DNA from: JBNRMR01 sp050309705
GTDB taxonomy: Bacteria; Bacillota; Clostridia; Christensenellales; UBA1750
Direction: 5' to 3'
Assembly (NCBI GenBank): GCA_050309705.1
Contig: JBNRMR010000131.1
Coordinates: 1-6,958, forward strand
DNA length: 6,958 nucleotides
Positions 4,898-6,958 of the stretch are shown here, one piece after another (within the stretch, counting starts at the first letter, position 1; each line of letters starts with the position of its first letter). The translations under genes were made by a program, and so were the position numbers. A model generated the notes under the pieces. That model was not told where the DNA came from, ran no database searches, and saw only the letters and a program-made list of their open reading frames with translations.

Positions 4898-5512
4898 TTA
4901 CTTGCTCTTGCCGAATATATCCACCTTTCTGGTGAACTCATCGCCACTGATTATGCGCCTGATATTCCCCCTATGGCAGAAAATTAGCAGAACAAAAACT
5001 ATAACCCCAAAGAGGACAAAACCGGTGTTTTGAATGTGAAACAGCAAAATATATACAAGAAGAACCGCTGAAAGGGTGATCGAAACGATTGACACCACCT
5101 TCAAAAGCGCAATCCCCGCTATGGCAACTGCAAAGAAGACAAGGCCGACCGCGGGCTGCACAGCGATCAGCGAGCCGATTGTCGTCGCTGCGCCCTTGCC
5201 ACCCTTGAAGCCATAGTAAACGGGCCAAATGTGGCCTATTAGCGCCGCCACGCCGCCGATATACGCTCCGTTTTCCCCAAACAGCCATAGCCCCACCATC
5301 GTGGCGATAGCTCCCTTTAGGGCATCCAGCAGAAATGTCAGCGCCGATGGCAATTTGCCCAATGTGCGCATCACATTGGTGGCGCCGGTTCCGCCGCTGC
5401 CCACCTTGCGGATATCGTCAAGGCCGAAATGCCTGCATATCAGCAGCCCGAACTGCACGCTTCCCAGGAGATATCCTATTATAACTATAGCAACAATCTT
5501 CAACGCCATCAT
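4898..5512 (-). CDS. plsY: PlsY, acyl-phosphate:glycerol-3-phosphate acyltransferase
   Basis: The 204-residue integral membrane enzyme transfers an acyl group from acyl-phosphate to glycerol-3-phosphate. This makes lysophosphatidic acid, the first membrane-bound step of phospholipid synthesis (with PlsX and PlsC). Several hydrophobic spans are visible, roughly 5-27, 55-78, 85-100, 115-138 and 140-178. The three active-site blocks are GSGGTGATN (38-46), GHIWPVYYGFKGGKGAAT (93-110) and RGNIRRIISGDE (181-192). In block 1 the usual GSGNxGATN has Gly in place of Asn at residue 41. The start overlaps the der stop by 4 bp (ATGA), indicating translational coupling; a second ATG follows immediately at 5509. 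The ribosome binding site (AAGGAG, about 11 nt upstream) is rather distant. gpsA, which supplies the substrate and often sits next door in Clostridia, is absent. Confidence 0.96.
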   Translation of the reverse strand: MMALKIVAIVIIGYLLGSVQFGLLICRHFGLDDIRKVGSGGTGATNVMRTLGKLPSALTFLLDALKGAIATMVGLWLFGENGAYIGGVAALIGHIWPVYYGFKGGKGAATTIGSLIAVQPAVGLVFFAVAIAGIALLKVVSIVSITLSAVLLVYILLFHIQNTGFVLFGVIVFVLLIFCHRGNIRRIISGDEFTRKVDIFGKSK

Positions 5513-6849
5513 ATGGGGGCACTCTCCTTCTTTTCATCACGGCCTTTGACAATTATCCTGATGGGCGTTCCGTCAAAGGGGAAGGTTTTCCTCAGATAAT
5601 TTTCTATGTAACGTTCATATGAAAAATGCATCAACTTTGGATCATTCGTGAACAGAACAAATGTGGGCGGGCGCACCGATTGCTGCGTGGCATAGAATAT
5701 GCGCAGCCTCCTGCCCTTGTCCGTAGGCGGAGGTGTGACCATTATGGCGTCGTGGATGGCGTCGTTCAGCATCCCCGTGGTGACCCTGTGGCTCGCCGCG
5801 CCATACACCTGGGCGACAAGGGGCAAAATGCCCTGGATTCTTTGGCCCGTCAGCGCCGAGATGAACATCACCGGCACATAGTCCATGAACTTAAGCTCCT
5901 CCAGCACCTGTTTTCTGTAATTTTCAAGGGTGCCGGTTTCCTTTTCAAGGCTGTCCCATTTGTTGATGATAACGATGCAGGCCTTGCCCTCTTTTTCGAT
6001 ATAGCCGGCAACCTTTGTGTCCTGCTCGGTGACCCCCTGTGTGGCGTCAATCAAAAGCAGCGCCACATCGCTCCTGCGAATGGCGTCAAAGGCCCGGATG
6101 ACGCTGTATCTTTCAAGTGTCTTTTCATTTATCCTGGCCTTGCGGCGGATGCCCGCAGTGTCGATTATTATATACTCCCTGCCTTCATGTTCTAGGCGGC
6201 TGTCAATGGCGTCCCTGGTCGTCCCCGCGATATCGGAAACCATCACCCGCTCTTCTCCCAAGAGCCTGTTAACCAGCGACGATTTGCCCACATTCGGCTT
6301 TCCGCAAACTGCAACTTTTATCGCCTCATCGCCCGCTTCTTCCAGAGAACCTTCTGGCAGAAGCTCGCAAAGCTCGTCCAGCAGGTCGCCGAACCCCAGC
6401 AGATTCACCGACGATATGGGATGGGGCGTGCCGAATCCCAGCTCGTAAAAATCCGTCGCGTTGATTTCATGCTCAAAGTTGTCTATCTTGTTTACGGCCA
6501 CCAGCACCGGCTTGTTAGACCTCCTAAGAAGATCGGCCACCTCCTCATCGGAGCCGGTCATGCCCTCCTTGCCGTCCACCAAAAATATGATGGCGTCGGA
6601 CATCTCAATTGCGATTTGTGCCTGCAAGCGCATCTGCTGAAGCAGCGGGTCTTCCGAGTAGGGATCGATTCCGCCGGTGTCCACCAGCGTGAAGCTGTGA
6701 CGCTGCCACTGGCAGTCGGCGTATATTCTGTCCCTGGTCACACCGGGGGTATCGTCCACAATGGCGATGCGCCGCCCAGCCATTTTATTGAAGAAGGTGG
6801 ACTTGCCTACATTGGGCCTGCCCACAATTGCCACAAGGGGAATTGCCAT
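5509..6849 (-). CDS. der: Der (EngA), double-domain ribosome-assembly GTPase
   Basis: The 446-residue protein has the tandem GTPase layout unique to Der. Domain 1 has G1 GRPNVGKS (10-17), G2 PGVTRD (35-40), G3 DTGG (57-60) and G4 NKID (120-123). Domain 2 has G1 GKPNVGKS (183-190), G2 AGTTRD (208-213), G3 DTAG (230-233), G4 NKWD (296-299) and G5 SAL (331-333). A KH-like RNA-binding domain covers about 350-435, after which a short charged tail ends the protein. Der binds the 50S subunit and is essential for its late maturation. The start at 6849 begins directly at the canonical MAIPLVAIVGRPNVGKS and follows AGGTG at a normal distance. It overlaps plsY by 4 bp. The length and all motifs are as usual for the family. 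Confidence 0.98.
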   Translation of the reverse strand: MAIPLVAIVGRPNVGKSTFFNKMAGRRIAIVDDTPGVTRDRIYADCQWQRHSFTLVDTGGIDPYSEDPLLQQMRLQAQIAIEMSDAIIFLVDGKEGMTGSDEEVADLLRRSNKPVLVAVNKIDNFEHEINATDFYELGFGTPHPISSVNLLGFGDLLDELCELLPEGSLEEAGDEAIKVAVCGKPNVGKSSLVNRLLGEERVMVSDIAGTTRDAIDSRLEHEGREYIIIDTAGIRRKARINEKTLERYSVIRAFDAIRRSDVALLLIDATQGVTEQDTKVAGYIEKEGKACIVIINKWDSLEKETGTLENYRKQVLEELKFMDYVPVMFISALTGQRIQGILPLVAQVYGAASHRVTTGMLNDAIHDAIMVTPPPTDKGRRLRIFYATQQSVRPPTFVLFTNDPKLMHFSYERYIENYLRKTFPFDGTPIRIIVKGRDEKKESAPI

Positions 6850-6904
6850 TTTTTTACACCTGTTCCGTTCCTATGCTTTTGCTTTATTTTACATATATCT
6901 TTTC
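6850..6904 (-). other. 55-nt spacer upstream of der
   Basis: This AT-rich gap holds the der ribosome binding site (AGGTG, separated from the ATG by TAAAAAA). A TATATGTAAAAT stretch could act as a -10 box, but no paired -35 is visible. No terminator is seen, so der may be co-transcribed with whatever lies upstream. Confidence 0.4.
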
Positions 6905-6958
6905 TTAAACTGCCGATATCATGTGCTGATCCTCACCGGTCGACCGCACCCCTAGAAT
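6905..6958 (-). CDS. Possible C-terminal end of the gene upstream of der (partial)
   Basis: From the window edge one minus-strand frame reads 17 codons, ILGVRSTGEDQHMISAV, to a TAA at 6905-6907. The two other frames stop sooner. In many Clostridia a radical-SAM/PDZ protein of the DUF512 family precedes der. A tail of this kind, Val-rich and then GED with alternating hydrophobics, would be compatible, but 17 residues are too few to assign it. Confidence 0.33.
   Translation of the reverse strand: MLGVRSTGEDQHMISAV

Noticed and set aside
5626..6195. Plus-strand frame of 189 codons opposite der
   Set aside because: It is antisense to the conserved second GTPase and KH region of der; its composition is an artefact of the opposite strand.

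Overview
The window looks like chromosomal DNA from an endospore-forming, anaerobic Firmicute of the class Clostridia. The evidence is the gene content: one strand carries der, plsY, spoIVA, spoIIR, sleB and ypeB. Strong AGGAGG-type ribosome binding sites and intrinsic terminators fit this. I cannot name a genus. The window contains no phage, plasmid, CRISPR, tRNA or rRNA feature.

Layout, read in the direction of transcription (minus strand, from high to low coordinates). 6905-6958 may be the last 17 codons of an upstream gene. der (5509-6849, ribosome-assembly GTPase) and plsY (4898-5512, glycerol-3-phosphate acyltransferase) overlap by 4 bp and form a housekeeping pair. A 352-bp non-coding stretch (4546-4897) follows. 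Its plsY-proximal part is a repeat-rich element with two near-identical 32-bp direct repeats and several hairpins. Its spoIVA-proximal part holds two good sigma-E-type promoters, each overlapped by a dyad symmetry. spoIVA (3067-4545) is the spore-coat ATPase and ends in a hairpin/T-tract terminator. A candidate forespore promoter then precedes a tight three-gene operon: spoIIR (2219-2842), sleB (1522-2229, overlapping spoIIR by 11 bp) and ypeB (201-1496, 25 nt after sleB). The operon ends in a perfect 41-nt palindromic terminator (120-160). That terminator is probably shared with a convergent plus-strand gene, of which only the C-terminal 37 codons are visible (3-116).

How the genes work together: SpoIIR is the forespore signal that triggers pro-sigma-E processing in the mother cell. 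Sigma-E would then turn on spoIVA, matching the promoters seen. SpoIVA builds the basement layer of the spore coat. SleB is a cortex-lytic transglycosylase laid down in the spore, and YpeB is its partner; together they degrade cortex at germination. One 6.9-kb stretch therefore spans early sporulation signalling, coat assembly and germination, next to phospholipid and ribosome-assembly genes.

I find no convincing new biological system. The points most worth a second look are the absence of gpsA between plsY and spoIVA with repeats in its place, the spoIIR-sleB-ypeB fusion of early and late forespore functions in one operon, the dyad-overlapped double promoter of spoIVA, and a doubtful 46-codon ORF in front of spoIIR.
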